55,438 nucleotides of DNA from VGJW01 sp035285595 (GTDB lineage Bacteria > Cyanobacteriota > Sericytochromatia > S15B-MN24 > VGJW01), in contig JAYKGV010000046.1 of NCBI GenBank assembly GCA_035285595.1, forward strand, positions 1-55,438. Reading direction: 5' to 3'. A program made the translations under genes and the position numbers. Shown piece after piece: positions 33,367 through 42,135 of this stretch (within the stretch, counting starts at the first letter, position 1; each line of letters opens with the position of its first letter). Below the pieces are notes generated by a model that did no database searches, was not told the origin of the DNA, and saw only the letters and a program-made list of their open reading frames with translations.

Positions 33367-34608
33367 TCACACGAACATCCGCCGAATGGCCGCCAGACCT
33401 TCGGCAAGAGCGTCGAGATCCTCGCGCCGGTTATACAGCCCGAGGGAGGCGCGAGCCGTTGCCGCCACGCCAAATCGTCTCATGACCGGCTGTGCACAGT
33501 GGTGGCCTGCACGAATGGCAATGCCTCGCGCGTCCAGCAAGGTCCCCAGATCATGGGGGTGTACCCCATCGATCACGAACCCTAGGACCCCCGCCTTGTG
33601 GTCCGCGGTCCCGACCATCCGGAGACCGGGAATCTCCGCCAGCAGGGACGTACCGTAAGCCAACAACTCCTGCTCGTGAGCCTGGATGCGATCCATCCCG
33701 AGGCTCTCGAGGTAATCGAAGGCGGCCACCAGCCCCAGCACACCTTCGACATGTGGAGTCCCTGCCTCGAACTTGTGGGGAACTTCGTTGAAAAGAGTCT
33801 CTTCGTACGTGACCGACAGGATCATGTCACCGCCGAGCTGATAGGGGGGCATCTGCTCGAGCAGGTCCTCCCTACCCCAAAGGACCCCGATACCGGTCGG
33901 GGCGTAGACCTTGTGGCCGCTGAAGACATAAAAGTCGCAGCCCAGAGTTGAGACATCCACCTGCTGGTGAGGCACGGCCTGGGAGCCGTCGACGAGCGTG
34001 ACAGCCCCCGCGGCCCGCGCGGCGGAAACCATGTCAGCGACCGGGTTTACGGTACCCAGGGCGTTGGACACGTGGACCATGGCCGCCATTCGGGTGCGGT
34101 CTCCCAGCAGGCGCTTCCAGGCTTCAAAATCTAGCGAACCATCATCCAGCAACGGTGCCACCACCAGTCTGGCCCCGACCTGCTTGCAAAGCTGCTGCCA
34201 CGGTATGAGGTTCGCATGGTGCTCCATCCCCGTGATCAAGACCTCGTCGCCGGGGGCCAGACGCATCCGCCCCCACGAGGATGCCACGAGATTGATGGCC
34301 TCGGTCGCCCCGCGCACGAACACAATGCCCTGCGCCGATGGAGCGCCTATGGCCCTTGCCACACGCGGACGAGCGGCTTCGAAGCGTACGGAAGCCTCCT
34401 CCGACAGCTTGTAGACTCCCCGGTGAACATTCGCGTTCTCCCACGCGTAGAAACGAGTGACCGCATCGATGACCTGCCTGGGCTTCTGCGTCGTTGCCGC
34501 GCTATCCAGATACACCAGGGGCTTGTCCCGGAAGGTCCGCGACAAGATCGGAAAATCATCGCGCCAGGATGAAACCGACCGACCGACACCCGTCAACGCG
34601 GCGGTCAT
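33367..34608 (-). CDS. sufS: Cysteine desulfurase SufS
   Basis: 413 residues, class V PLP enzyme (group II). PLP-Lys233 in FSGHKVYAPTGIGVL, active-site Cys371 in AGHHCAQPVM, and LDSAATTQKPRQVIDAV at the N-terminus. It releases sulfur from cysteine as a persulfide for SufU. Start overlap ATGA with sufD at 34605-34608. Confidence 0.95.
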   Translation of the reverse strand: MTAALTGVGRSVSSWRDDFPILSRTFRDKPLVYLDSAATTQKPRQVIDAVTRFYAWENANVHRGVYKLSEEASVRFEAARPRVARAIGAPSAQGIVFVRGATEAINLVASSWGRMRLAPGDEVLITGMEHHANLIPWQQLCKQVGARLVVAPLLDDGSLDFEAWKRLLGDRTRMAAMVHVSNALGTVNPVADMVSAARAAGAVTLVDGSQAVPHQQVDVSTLGCDFYVFSGHKVYAPTGIGVLWGREDLLEQMPPYQLGGDMILSVTYEETLFNEVPHKFEAGTPHVEGVLGLVAAFDYLESLGMDRIQAHEQELLAYGTSLLAEIPGLRMVGTADHKAGVLGFVIDGVHPHDLGTLLDARGIAIRAGHHCAQPVMRRFGVAATARASLGLYNRREDLDALAEGLAAIRRMFV

Positions 34609-35819
34609 GCATCCTCCCGGGCCAAGCCCGCCGACACCAGATCACGCCGGACGACACGCGCAGCCTCGGCAGGCAGGCTTTCCATGGCCGGGGCCGCAAA
34701 AGCCGCGGCGAGCAACGCTCTGGCCTCAAGTTGATCCAGCCCTCGAGCCCGCAGGTAAAACAGCGCCTCCTCGGCCAACTGCCCCACGGTCGCCCCATGG
34801 CTGCAGGACACATCATCCGCAAGTATCTCGAGTTGCGGCTGACACAACGCCGAAGCGCCTTGCGACAGCATCAAGGCGCGCAACTCTTGATCGGAACGGA
34901 TACGCCCCACGCCCTGCGGGACATGCACCAGACCCGTGAAAATCCCACGAGCAGCCCCGCCGTGAAGACCGCGATGCACCTGCCTGCTGGTGGTACCGGA
35001 GGCCAGATGGCGGACCTCGAGGCGAATATCGCCATGCACGGAACCTGTTGCGGCAAGGAGGCTCCTGAAGTCGAGCTCCGCCGCCTCACCCGTCAAGGAG
35101 ACCCGCAAATCCTGCCGATGCCAAGCCGCTCCCGTCATCAGGTCGTGGATCGCCAAGCGGGCACCTTCGGCCACCTCGAAGGCCTGGGTGTCACACCACC
35201 ACGCGCCCTCGAGTTCGCGCGGCACACGCCGGATCCAGTGCAAACGGGCATCGGCCCCCAACACGCCATGCCCCGCAGACAGCATGGTTTCCGCCCCCAC
35301 GCAGGTATCGTCGAGCACCAAGCTGGCACCGGGTGCCAGATGAACGAGCAGAACGGGCAGAATCGCCAACCCGTCCTGAGGCAGCCTCCGCACCTTCAAG
35401 GGGCGGTCGATCACCCCACGCACGTCCAGGAGCCCGCCTGCGCCCCCATGGGCCCGAACGATTTCGGAGAGCCCCTCTCCGCCCGAACGAGCGTCGATCC
35501 AAGCCCGTGCCACGGGATGTTCGGATCGCACGGCCTCTTCGAGCGAGAGAAGACACACTCCGTCGGGGAGCATGCCGGCAACCTGCCACTGCCCTTCGGA
35601 AGTCAACACCAGGTCGACATCGTCCGGCCGAGCGCCCACGGAAGGCACTGGGACCGACAGACGCTTCAGGAAGGGCTCGGGATCAGTTGTCCGCCAGGCC
35701 TCGACACGCCGATGAGGCAGTCCGGTCTCGTCAAGACGTTGGCAGGCCTGGCGCGCCCATGGCGGCAACCGACCCTCCTTCGAACGCGAGGCCAATGACG
35801 CAAGCAGCGGGGCCGTCAC
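34605..35819 (-). CDS. sufD: Fe-S assembly protein SufD
   Basis: 404 residues. The right-handed beta-helix core (GASLVLDDTCVGAETMLSAGHGVLG) and C-terminal helices (DDVSCSHGATVGQLAEEALFYLRARG) match SufD. The catalytic His equivalent is in CSHGATVGQL. It pairs with SufB to form the SufBC2D scaffold. Overlaps sufC (ATGA) and sufS. Confidence 0.92.
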   Translation of the reverse strand: MTAPLLASLASRSKEGRLPPWARQACQRLDETGLPHRRVEAWRTTDPEPFLKRLSVPVPSVGARPDDVDLVLTSEGQWQVAGMLPDGVCLLSLEEAVRSEHPVARAWIDARSGGEGLSEIVRAHGGAGGLLDVRGVIDRPLKVRRLPQDGLAILPVLLVHLAPGASLVLDDTCVGAETMLSAGHGVLGADARLHWIRRVPRELEGAWWCDTQAFEVAEGARLAIHDLMTGAAWHRQDLRVSLTGEAAELDFRSLLAATGSVHGDIRLEVRHLASGTTSRQVHRGLHGGAARGIFTGLVHVPQGVGRIRSDQELRALMLSQGASALCQPQLEILADDVSCSHGATVGQLAEEALFYLRARGLDQLEARALLAAAFAAPAMESLPAEAARVVRRDLVSAGLAREDA

Positions 35820-36577
35820 GCCTGCACCCCGACCACCTCGGCGCGCAACCAGTCGTAGCCACGCGCTTCAAGCTCAAGTGCCAGCTCCGCACCACCGCTG
35901 CGCACGATCCGGCCATCCATCAGGACGTGTACGACATCAGGCACGATCAGATCCAGCAATCTTTGGTAGTGCGTGACCAGCAGCATGGAGCGCTCCGGCG
36001 AACGCAAGGCATTGACACCGTCCGCCACAGCCTTGAGGGCATCGATATCGAGCCCGGAGTCAATCTCGTCGAGAATAGCCAGATGCGGCTCAAGCATGGC
36101 CATCTGGAACACCTCGTTGCGCTTCTTCTCCCCACCCGAAAACCCCTCGTTGACATTTCGCTGCAGAAACGACTGCGGCATATCAAGGGCCTTGAGACGC
36201 TCACGGGTGGCGGTCAGGAAGTCCATGGCATCGAGCTCGTCGAGGCCCCGCTCCCGACGCACGGCATTGACAGCCGCCTTCAGGAAGTAGCTGTTGCTGA
36301 CGCCCGGAATCTCGACGGGGTACTGCATGGCAAGAAAGACACCCGCACGGGCACGCTCTTCGACCTCCATGGCGAGAAGGTCTCCCCCACGATAGGTCAC
36401 GGCCCCACCGGTGACTTCGAGGCCAGGACGACCCGCGAGAACCGAGGCAAGTGTGCTCTTGCCCGCGCCATTGGGACCCATGATCGCGTGCACCTGACCT
36501 GCAGGCAGCTCGAGATCAAGCCCCTTGAGAATCTGGCGGTCTCCCGCCCGGGCATGCAGCCCCTCGATCGTCAGCAT
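35816..36577 (-). CDS. sufC: Fe-S assembly ATPase SufC
   Basis: 253 residues from ATG at 36577 (AGGAAC upstream). ABC ATPase: Walker A GPNGAGKST, signature NEGFSGGEKKR, Walker B LAILDEIDSGLD, and VTHYQRLLD. It powers rearrangement of the SufB-SufD dimer. The frame is open further upstream, but that part lies in the sufB 3' end. Confidence 0.95.
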   Translation of the reverse strand: MLTIEGLHARAGDRQILKGLDLELPAGQVHAIMGPNGAGKSTLASVLAGRPGLEVTGGAVTYRGGDLLAMEVEERARAGVFLAMQYPVEIPGVSNSYFLKAAVNAVRRERGLDELDAMDFLTATRERLKALDMPQSFLQRNVNEGFSGGEKKRNEVFQMAMLEPHLAILDEIDSGLDIDALKAVADGVNALRSPERSMLLVTHYQRLLDLIVPDVVHVLMDGRIVRSGGAELALELEARGYDWLRAEVVGVQA

Positions 36578-36591
36578 CTTGTTCCTTCCTG

Positions 36592-38043
36592 TCAGCCCAC
36601 GCTGCCCTCGAGACTGAGCCCGAGAAGCTTTTGTGCCTCGACGGCGAACTCCATGGGAAGCTCGCGCAACACGTCCTTGCAGAATCCATTGACAATGAGC
36701 GAAACCGCATCCTCGGCGGACATCCCCCGCTGGCGGCAATAGAACAATTGGTCCTCGCTGATCCGCGAGGTCGTGGCCTCATGCTCGATCACCGCGGTGG
36801 GATTGGCCACGTCGACGGTGGGGAAGGTATGAGCCCCACACCGGTCGCCCATGAGCAAGGAGTCGCATTGCGCATGGTTACGGGCACCTTCGGCCCCGGG
36901 AAGCACCTTAACGAGACCCCTGTACGTGTTTTGTCCCTTGCCGGCGGAAATCCCCTTGGAGACGATCGTGCTGCGGGTGTTGCGTCCCACGTGGATCATC
37001 TTGGTGCCCGTGTCCGCCTGCTGGTGATGGTTGGCCAAAGCCACCGAATAAAATTCACCTACGGAATCGTCCCCGTAGAGAATCACCGACGGGTACTTCC
37101 ACGTGATGGCGGAGCCGGTCTCGACCTGAGTCCAGCTGATCTTCGCCCGGGCATGGGCCTTGCCCCGCTTGGTAACGAAGTTATAGATACCGCCCCGACC
37201 CTCGGCATCACCCGGGTACCAGTTCTGCACCGTCGAATACTTGATGGTGGACCCTTCAAGGGCGATCAATTCGACGACCGCCGCATGCAGCTGGTTCTCG
37301 TCACGCCGTGGCGCCGTGCAGCCCTCGAGGTAACTGACATAGGCGCCTTCATCAGCCACCAGGAGCGTCCGTTCGAACTGACCGGTACTGGCTGCGTTGA
37401 TCCTGAAGTACGTGGAAAGCTCCATCGGGCATCGCACGCCAGGGGGGATGTAACAGAAGGAACCATCGCTGAAGACAGCTGAATTGAGCGCGGCATAGAA
37501 ATTGTCCGTGGGCGGCACGACGGTGCCAAGGTACTTGCGGACGAGTTCAGGGTGCTCGTGTACGGCCTCGCTGAAACTGCAGAAGACGATGCCCAGTTCG
37601 GCCAACTTGTCCTTGAAGGTCGTAGCGACGGAGACACTGTCGAACACCGCGTCGACCGCGATGCCGGAAAGCCGCATCTGCTCGACAAGGGGGATCCCCA
37701 GCTTGTCGAAGGTTTTGCGAATCTCGGGGTCCACCTCGTCGAGACTGCGAGGAGCCTCAGCCACCTTGGGTGCCGCATAGTAATGCAGATCCTGGTAGTC
37801 GACCGCGGCCACCTTGAGCCGCGCCCAGGAGGGCTCCCCACGTGTTTCCAGCAGCTTCAACCATTGCCGGTAGGCCTTGAGACGCCACTCCAGCAACCAG
37901 TCGGGCTCACCCTTCTTGGCAGAAATGGCACGAACGATCTCTTCCGACAGGCCCTTGGGCAGCGTGTCCGTTTCGATGTCCGTGACGAAGCCATAGGCAT
38001 ACTCCTGCTCCGTCAGGGCCTTCAGGGTCGAAGCATCGCTCAT
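36592..38043 (-). CDS. sufB: Fe-S cluster scaffold SufB
   Basis: 483 residues from ATG at 38043, in the TGATG overlap with rrf2. SufB is the site of cluster assembly. The conserved Cys in GARNHAQCDSLLMGDRCGAH and the ISWTQVETGSAITWKYPSVI core are present. The start is clear from the junction and from the family N-terminus (SDASTLKALTEQEYAYGFVT). Confidence 0.96.
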   Translation of the reverse strand: MSDASTLKALTEQEYAYGFVTDIETDTLPKGLSEEIVRAISAKKGEPDWLLEWRLKAYRQWLKLLETRGEPSWARLKVAAVDYQDLHYYAAPKVAEAPRSLDEVDPEIRKTFDKLGIPLVEQMRLSGIAVDAVFDSVSVATTFKDKLAELGIVFCSFSEAVHEHPELVRKYLGTVVPPTDNFYAALNSAVFSDGSFCYIPPGVRCPMELSTYFRINAASTGQFERTLLVADEGAYVSYLEGCTAPRRDENQLHAAVVELIALEGSTIKYSTVQNWYPGDAEGRGGIYNFVTKRGKAHARAKISWTQVETGSAITWKYPSVILYGDDSVGEFYSVALANHHQQADTGTKMIHVGRNTRSTIVSKGISAGKGQNTYRGLVKVLPGAEGARNHAQCDSLLMGDRCGAHTFPTVDVANPTAVIEHEATTSRISEDQLFYCRQRGMSAEDAVSLIVNGFCKDVLRELPMEFAVEAQKLLGLSLEGSVG

Positions 38044-38537
38044 CAGAGGCTCCTCATGGCTGCCGCCGCTCCACATACACCACCTTCGCACCCTGCCCCC
38101 TGGGCCGGAATCGGCACCAAGGGCCCCGGACTCGTCTCGTCCAGCTCCGCCAGAGCCACCTGGGACAAGGCTGCACGCAGGGCAGCGTTGATCCGCTCCC
38201 AAGGACCGCGAGCCACGCATCCCGTCTCGTAGGCGCAACCCCCGCCTGCGACCTCGACACACTCGGTGATCGCCAAGCGCCCTTCCATGGCCTCGAGCAC
38301 CTCGAGCACACTGATGGAGGACGCCTGGCGAGTCAGGCGGTATCCGCCGTGGGCCCCGCGCACCGATTCCAGAATCCCCGCTCGGGCAAGGCTCTTCAGG
38401 ATCTTGGTGACAGTGGGCAACGGCAGTCGCGTAGCCTCCGCCAGATCCGGCGCACTCTGTGGATGCGCACCTTGACCAGAACCAAGGCGCCCGCAGATGA
38501 CCAAGGCGTAGTCTGAAAGTCGGTTGATGCGAAACAT
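38043..38537 (-). CDS. Rrf2-family SUF regulator
   Basis: 164 residues. Rrf2 winged helix: RLSDYALVICGRL, ATRLPLPTVTKILKSLARAG and ESVRGAHGGYRLTR. Cluster ligand set Cys93, Cys101 and Cys107 (ITECVEVAGGGCAYETGC), as in IscR-like proteins. A C-terminal extension adds Cys150 and Cys155 (GCEGGVCG). First gene of the suf operon, so autoregulation by cluster status is likely; its operator candidate covers its own promoter. Confidence 0.92.
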   Translation of the reverse strand: MFRINRLSDYALVICGRLGSGQGAHPQSAPDLAEATRLPLPTVTKILKSLARAGILESVRGAHGGYRLTRQASSISVLEVLEAMEGRLAITECVEVAGGGCAYETGCVARGPWERINAALRAALSQVALAELDETSPGPLVPIPAQGAGCEGGVCGAAAAMRSL

Positions 38538-38542
38538 GAGAC

Positions 38543-38573
38543 CTGAAGTGGGACCAAATCGGTACCCTTTCAG
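38543..38573. promoter_or_regulatory. 31-bp interrupted palindrome, candidate Rrf2 operator
   Basis: CTGAA-GG-ACC-centre-GGT-CC-TTCAG: 22 of 31 bases match when compared with its own reverse complement. It touches the -10 (38572-38577) and covers the predicted transcription start of the suf operon, a layout expected for repression. The assignment to the Rrf2 protein rests on position. Confidence 0.55.
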
Positions 38574-38599
38574 AATAACAGGACAGAGGCCAGCGTCAA
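38572..38599 (-). promoter_or_regulatory. suf operon promoter candidate
   Basis: Minus strand: -35 TTGACG (38594-38599), 16-nt spacer, -10 TATTCT (38572-38577). Start expected near 38565, 28 nt before the rrf2 ATG. Confidence 0.6.
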
Positions 38600-38612
38600 C
38601 CGAAAAACGTGA

Positions 38613-39632
38613 TCAAGAGTTCGACAATTGCTTCCTCAAGTTGACTGCCTCCCGCAGGCGCCCCGTACGCTCCAGTACACCCGCCAGGACGACCATCGCG
38701 GCCTGCAAGCGGCCATCCTCGGCCGGGAAGCGCTCGCGCGCAGCCGCCACGACCTCGCGAGCAAGAGGCTCGGCCTCGCGGGCCTTGCCGGATGCCAGCA
38801 GAACGTGGGCCAGATTGTGTTTGGCGGACAACAGTTCGGGATGCTCCCGGCCCAGTACCGATTCCCGGACGATCAAGGCTTCCCGGGCCGCGGCCACCGC
38901 CTGCGGATACCGGGCACAAGCCTGCTCGGCCAACGCGAGGCCGGTCAGTGCCTGTGCGCGGCCAAGGCTGTGCCGTTCTCCCCGTAGGGACAGCTTTTCC
39001 GCCAGATCGGCATAGTGGGAAGACGCCTCAGCATGCCTGCCTTCACTCGCCTCGGCCGCCGCCAGGTGGAAAAGCGCGTCCAGATGCTCCTCCGAGGGCT
39101 GCCCGCCCTGGTCGGTCATCGAGGTCAAAGTCACCCTCTCGGCAAAGGCGGCCAAGGCCTCTGTCCGTCGATTCGTCTGATGCAGCACCCTACCCAGCTT
39201 GTCCAACAGCCCGGGCACCTCATCAGGCACCTCTCCCTTGGCCAAAGCCAGAGCCGAGGTCAGATGAGCCTCGGCATGCGCCGACTGGCCCACCTCTCGT
39301 TCGGCCGAGCCCAAGTTGGCCATGGCTACGACCCTGGCGCGTGCCTCGATCGCGAGCGCCAGGGCTTCACGGTAGAGCGGAATCGCGTCGGCAGCCCGGC
39401 CGAGCCCCTGAAGGATCGCACCCAAAAGGTTCAGACTCGCCACCAGATTCTCGGGGCCGTCGGAATCAGGCAGCGCCCGAGCCAACTCGACCGCCTTGCG
39501 ACCTCCCTCCTCGGCATCCATCCAACGGCCCTGTCGGTGACTGGCAATCGCATGTTCCAGAACATCTGCCCAGGCACGAACACCGGGGGCAGGCGACGCG
39601 GAGGAGTGAAGGGGAGGTCGGGTCATGCCCAT
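38613..39632 (-). CDS. TPR (kinesin-light-chain type) protein
   Basis: 339 residues from ATG at 39632 with GGGG upstream; a second ATG is two codons later. No signal peptide. Repeats of about 40 residues: EEGGRKAVELARALPDSDGP, LNLLGAILQGLGRAADAIPL, MANLGSAEREVGQSAHAEAH and RESVLGREHPELLSAKHNLA mark TPR/KLC-like repeats. Probably a cytosolic protein-interaction scaffold; partners unknown. It ends 14 nt from the suf -35 element, so its transcription faces away from a promoter of the same strand. Confidence 0.82.
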   Translation of the reverse strand: MGMTRPPLHSSASPAPGVRAWADVLEHAIASHRQGRWMDAEEGGRKAVELARALPDSDGPENLVASLNLLGAILQGLGRAADAIPLYREALALAIEARARVVAMANLGSAEREVGQSAHAEAHLTSALALAKGEVPDEVPGLLDKLGRVLHQTNRRTEALAAFAERVTLTSMTDQGGQPSEEHLDALFHLAAAEASEGRHAEASSHYADLAEKLSLRGERHSLGRAQALTGLALAEQACARYPQAVAAAREALIVRESVLGREHPELLSAKHNLAHVLLASGKAREAEPLAREVVAAARERFPAEDGRLQAAMVVLAGVLERTGRLREAVNLRKQLSNS

Positions 39633-39655
39633 GCCATACCCCGGCGCCCCACGAC

Positions 39656-40174
39656 TCAACGTCCCGGTGGCACCGGCCTGCACGCGTCCGAGAGCCTCGA
39701 CAACACGGTCACGAGGTCGACGAGGGCCGCCGCCGGCAACACGGTCGCTCCCACCAAGCCCAAGCCATTGTCGGGATTCCGCTCGATGAAGGACAACAAA
39801 CCCGGAGACAGGTAATCCGGACATTCGCCAGGACGAGAAGGTCGTTCGGCCGCTCCTGCAGCCGTTGCCCGATCGAGCTTGACCTGCCGATCGAAAAGCC
39901 GACTTGACAAGGTCGTGTACGTGTCGAAATCGACCTGACCTTCGAACCACGCCTCTCGCAACGCCTTCATGTCAGTGGACACTCCCTTAAGAATCGCGGT
40001 CTCCTGCGCCACCCAGGCCTTCCGGGCCGCAGGGGCAGTCGGGACCTCCGGGGGGGTCCGGTCAAGTTGTTTGCGCGTACGTTCCAAGAGCGCCGCGGGT
40101 GTCTCCGGTGTACGGGTCACCGCAGACGGGGGCCGTGTCGTCGGGCGAGCCGGGCTGTCCAAGGGAGCGGGCAT
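39656..40174 (-). CDS. Hypothetical protein, Pro/Ala-rich N-terminus
   Basis: 172 residues from ATG at 40174 with GGAGG six nt upstream. The first 30 residues are Pro/Thr/Ala-rich; the middle (RKAWVAQETAILKGVSTDMK; FEGQVDFDTYTTLSSRLFDR) is helical. A hydrophobic C-terminal stretch (GLGLVGATVLPAAALVDLVTV) could be a membrane anchor or hairpin. No family recognised. It lies 23 nt upstream of the TPR gene on the same strand, so a joint role is plausible. Confidence 0.65.
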   Translation of the reverse strand: MPAPLDSPARPTTRPPSAVTRTPETPAALLERTRKQLDRTPPEVPTAPAARKAWVAQETAILKGVSTDMKALREAWFEGQVDFDTYTTLSSRLFDRQVKLDRATAAGAAERPSRPGECPDYLSPGLLSFIERNPDNGLGLVGATVLPAAALVDLVTVLSRLSDACRPVPPGR

Positions 40175-40523
40175 GCAGGTTCCTCCGATTTGAATGATGT
40201 GCTATCGCCTCGAAAGAGACATGCCTTGCGCGTAGGCAACGCCGAAAAACCACGCGAGCGGGGACAAGCCTCCGCTGGACAAAGAGATGGACTCTGCACC
40301 GACTCAGTGGATGGTCGAAATGCCTTGAGCCACGACAAACGAGCGAAAGTGCAAGGCAAACCAATTGCATCGGCCAACGGATCGCCGATTCCCGCCGTGA
40401 AAATAGTTATCCTCTTGCCAGATTCCAAAATATAAGGGGGAATTGATGAGGAAACCCAATATGCGTGGGACTGCCACCCTACATCGTAACGGTGACGCCC
40501 CGATTAAGGTCAAGGAGACCTTG
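40175..40523. other. Intergenic region, less GC-rich than surroundings
   Basis: About 350 nt between the divergent hypothetical gene and the coiled-coil gene (or 271 nt if the latter starts at 40446). No convincing gene is seen in it. TATAAG at 40431-40436 resembles a -10 element but lacks a good -35. The base composition is visibly less GC-rich from here to about 40800. Confidence 0.5.
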
Positions 40524-40835
40524 ATGCCCCGAACCAAGTCCAAGATTATCGCGGAGAAGCCTGGAGAGAAGTCCCGCAAGCCTAGAAGAACAGCCTATGA
40601 GCTCCTGCAGGACCTTGAAGCGAGAAGGGCAAAGCTTGTCGTGCAGCATGAAGCCAAACTTGCTCTTCTTGAAAAAAAGATCCACAACCTACAAACGCGT
40701 CACCAAGATCGCATCGAAGTTGCGCGCATTCTTGAATCCATGACCCCCGAAGAGATTGAAGCGCGCGAAGCTGAAATGCGTGCCCAGCTCAGCGCACTCA
40801 AGAAGGCCCGGCGCATCAAGGGAAGCAACGCCTGA
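40524..40835 (+). CDS. Small basic coiled-coil protein
   Basis: 103 residues from ATG at 40524 (AAGGAG six nt upstream); an ATG at 40446 with GGGGGA is an alternative giving 129 residues. Lys/Arg-rich N-terminus (RTKSKIIAEKPGEKSRKPRR), then a long helix (ELLQDLEARRAKLVVQHEAK; LALLEKKIHNLQTRHQD) with coiled-coil heptads, and EARE..LSALKKARRI at the end. Layout is reminiscent of nucleoid-associated proteins, but I recognise no family. Codons are less GC-rich than its neighbours', possibly foreign. Confidence 0.65.
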   Translation: MPRTKSKIIAEKPGEKSRKPRRTAYELLQDLEARRAKLVVQHEAKLALLEKKIHNLQTRHQDRIEVARILESMTPEEIEAREAEMRAQLSALKKARRIKGSNA

Positions 40836-40854
40836 CCCCCCCGGTCCTCGGCCG

Positions 40855-42057
40855 TCAGCTTCCCAGGTAGACCCGGGGCAGACGACGGCCGAGGCCCGTC
40901 AGAATTTCGTAGGGCAAGGTGCCTGCCCAGCTTGCGAGTTCGTCCGCCGTGATGACGTCCTCGCCCTGCCTGCCCATGAGAACGGCCATCGTCCCTACGG
41001 GGAGGGCCTCCGGAGAACCCGGCCCCAGGTCGACCACCACCTGGTCCATCGACACGGCGCCGACGACGGGACACGCCACGCCCGCCACGAGGACCCGAGC
41101 TTTCCCCTCCACCGCACGGGGCAGCCCATCTGCATAACCGACAGGCAAGATCCCGAGGCGCGTGCGACGAGCGACGCGGTGGCGCCCCCCATAACCCACG
41201 ACCGTGCCCGGGGGAAATTCCCTGACCTGCATCAACCGGGCCCGCAAGGTGAGAATGGGAGACAGGCGCAAGTCCGGGGGAAGCCACGGACCCGGTATCA
41301 CGCCGTGCAAAATCAAACCGGGACGGACCAGGTCCCAGTGCGTCGCCACGGAACGCAGGGTTGCTGCCGAATTGGCCACGTGCCGAAGAACTCCCGCGGG
41401 CCAGGCATGCTGCACGACAACCTGCCTGAACTTGTCGTGTGCCCTCGCGAGGGTTGCACCGTCGAGGTCATCGGCCGAAGCGAAATGACTGGAAACTCCT
41501 ACAAGCTCCAGGGAATCCTCGGACTGCGCGACGCCGAGCAAAGCACCCACTTCGTTCGCATCGGCTCCAACCCGGGCCATGCCGGTGTCTACCTTGAGAT
41601 GCACGCACGCCCTGACCCCGAGATCGCGCGCGATTGTGGCCACCAGGCGTAGCGTCGAGACATCGGAAACGGTCAGTTCAAGGTCGTTGAGCAAGGCCGT
41701 GGCCACGGCATCGACGGGAATCAACGAGAGCAGGAGAATGGGATGGCGAATGCCCGCCTGCCTCAGGCGTATGCCCTCGGCCACGGTAGCCACTGCCAAC
41801 CGATCGGCACCGGCCTCAACGGCCACTCGCGCGAGAGGCAGGGCTCCCGCCCCGTACCCATCGGCCTTGAGGACGGCCATCAGGTGGACATGAGGGGCCA
41901 GCCAGCCGCGCAGGGCTGCCACATTCCTTCGGAAAGCCGTCAGGTCGACCTCAAGCCAGGCTCCCCTGAGTGAGGCCAAGGAAGGCAGATCGGGAGGTAG
42001 TTCGTCCAAGGGGCGATGACCGGCAAACTTTCGAGGAACAGGTCCAAGTTCCCTCAA
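40855..42057 (-). CDS. alr: Alanine racemase
   Basis: 400 residues from TTG at 42057; a TTG at 42009 would give 384. Neither has a good ribosome site, and family similarity begins near LRGAWLEVDLTAFRRNVAAL. PLP-Lys64 in AVLKADGYGAG, catalytic Tyr in GILPVGYADGLPR, and VVGAVSMDQVVVDLG are present. It makes D-alanine for peptidoglycan. Divergent from the B-box-like gene. Confidence 0.93.
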   Translation of the reverse strand: MRELGPVPRKFAGHRPLDELPPDLPSLASLRGAWLEVDLTAFRRNVAALRGWLAPHVHLMAVLKADGYGAGALPLARVAVEAGADRLAVATVAEGIRLRQAGIRHPILLLSLIPVDAVATALLNDLELTVSDVSTLRLVATIARDLGVRACVHLKVDTGMARVGADANEVGALLGVAQSEDSLELVGVSSHFASADDLDGATLARAHDKFRQVVVQHAWPAGVLRHVANSAATLRSVATHWDLVRPGLILHGVIPGPWLPPDLRLSPILTLRARLMQVREFPPGTVVGYGGRHRVARRTRLGILPVGYADGLPRAVEGKARVLVAGVACPVVGAVSMDQVVVDLGPGSPEALPVGTMAVLMGRQGEDVITADELASWAGTLPYEILTGLGRRLPRVYLGS

Positions 42058-42070
42058 GCTTTTGCCGGAA

Positions 42071-42099
42071 ATTAACCCCTTGTTGGGGCAATTTGTCCA
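42071..42099 (-). promoter_or_regulatory. alr promoter candidate
   Basis: Minus strand: -35 TGGACA (42094-42099), 17-nt spacer, -10 GTTAAT (42071-42076). The start would be only a few nucleotides before TTG 42057, or about 55 nt before TTG 42009. Confidence 0.45.
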
Positions 42100-42108
42100 C
42101 CGGGGACC

Positions 42109-42114
42109 TATAAG
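42109..42114 (+). promoter_or_regulatory. -10 candidate for the B-box-like gene
   Basis: TATAAG, with GAGGAGCGGGAG between it and the TTG start at 42136. The -35 is weak (no good hexamer at 17-18 nt). Confidence 0.4.
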
Positions 42115-42135
42115 CGTCTTGAGGAGCGGGAGACC

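Noticed and set aside
34494..35798. Plus-strand open frame of 434 codons
   Set aside because: Antisense to sufD, which is well supported.
40067..40435. Small open frames in the 40.2-40.4 kb gap
   Set aside because: No ribosome site, no motif, and partial overlap with the hypothetical gene on the other strand.
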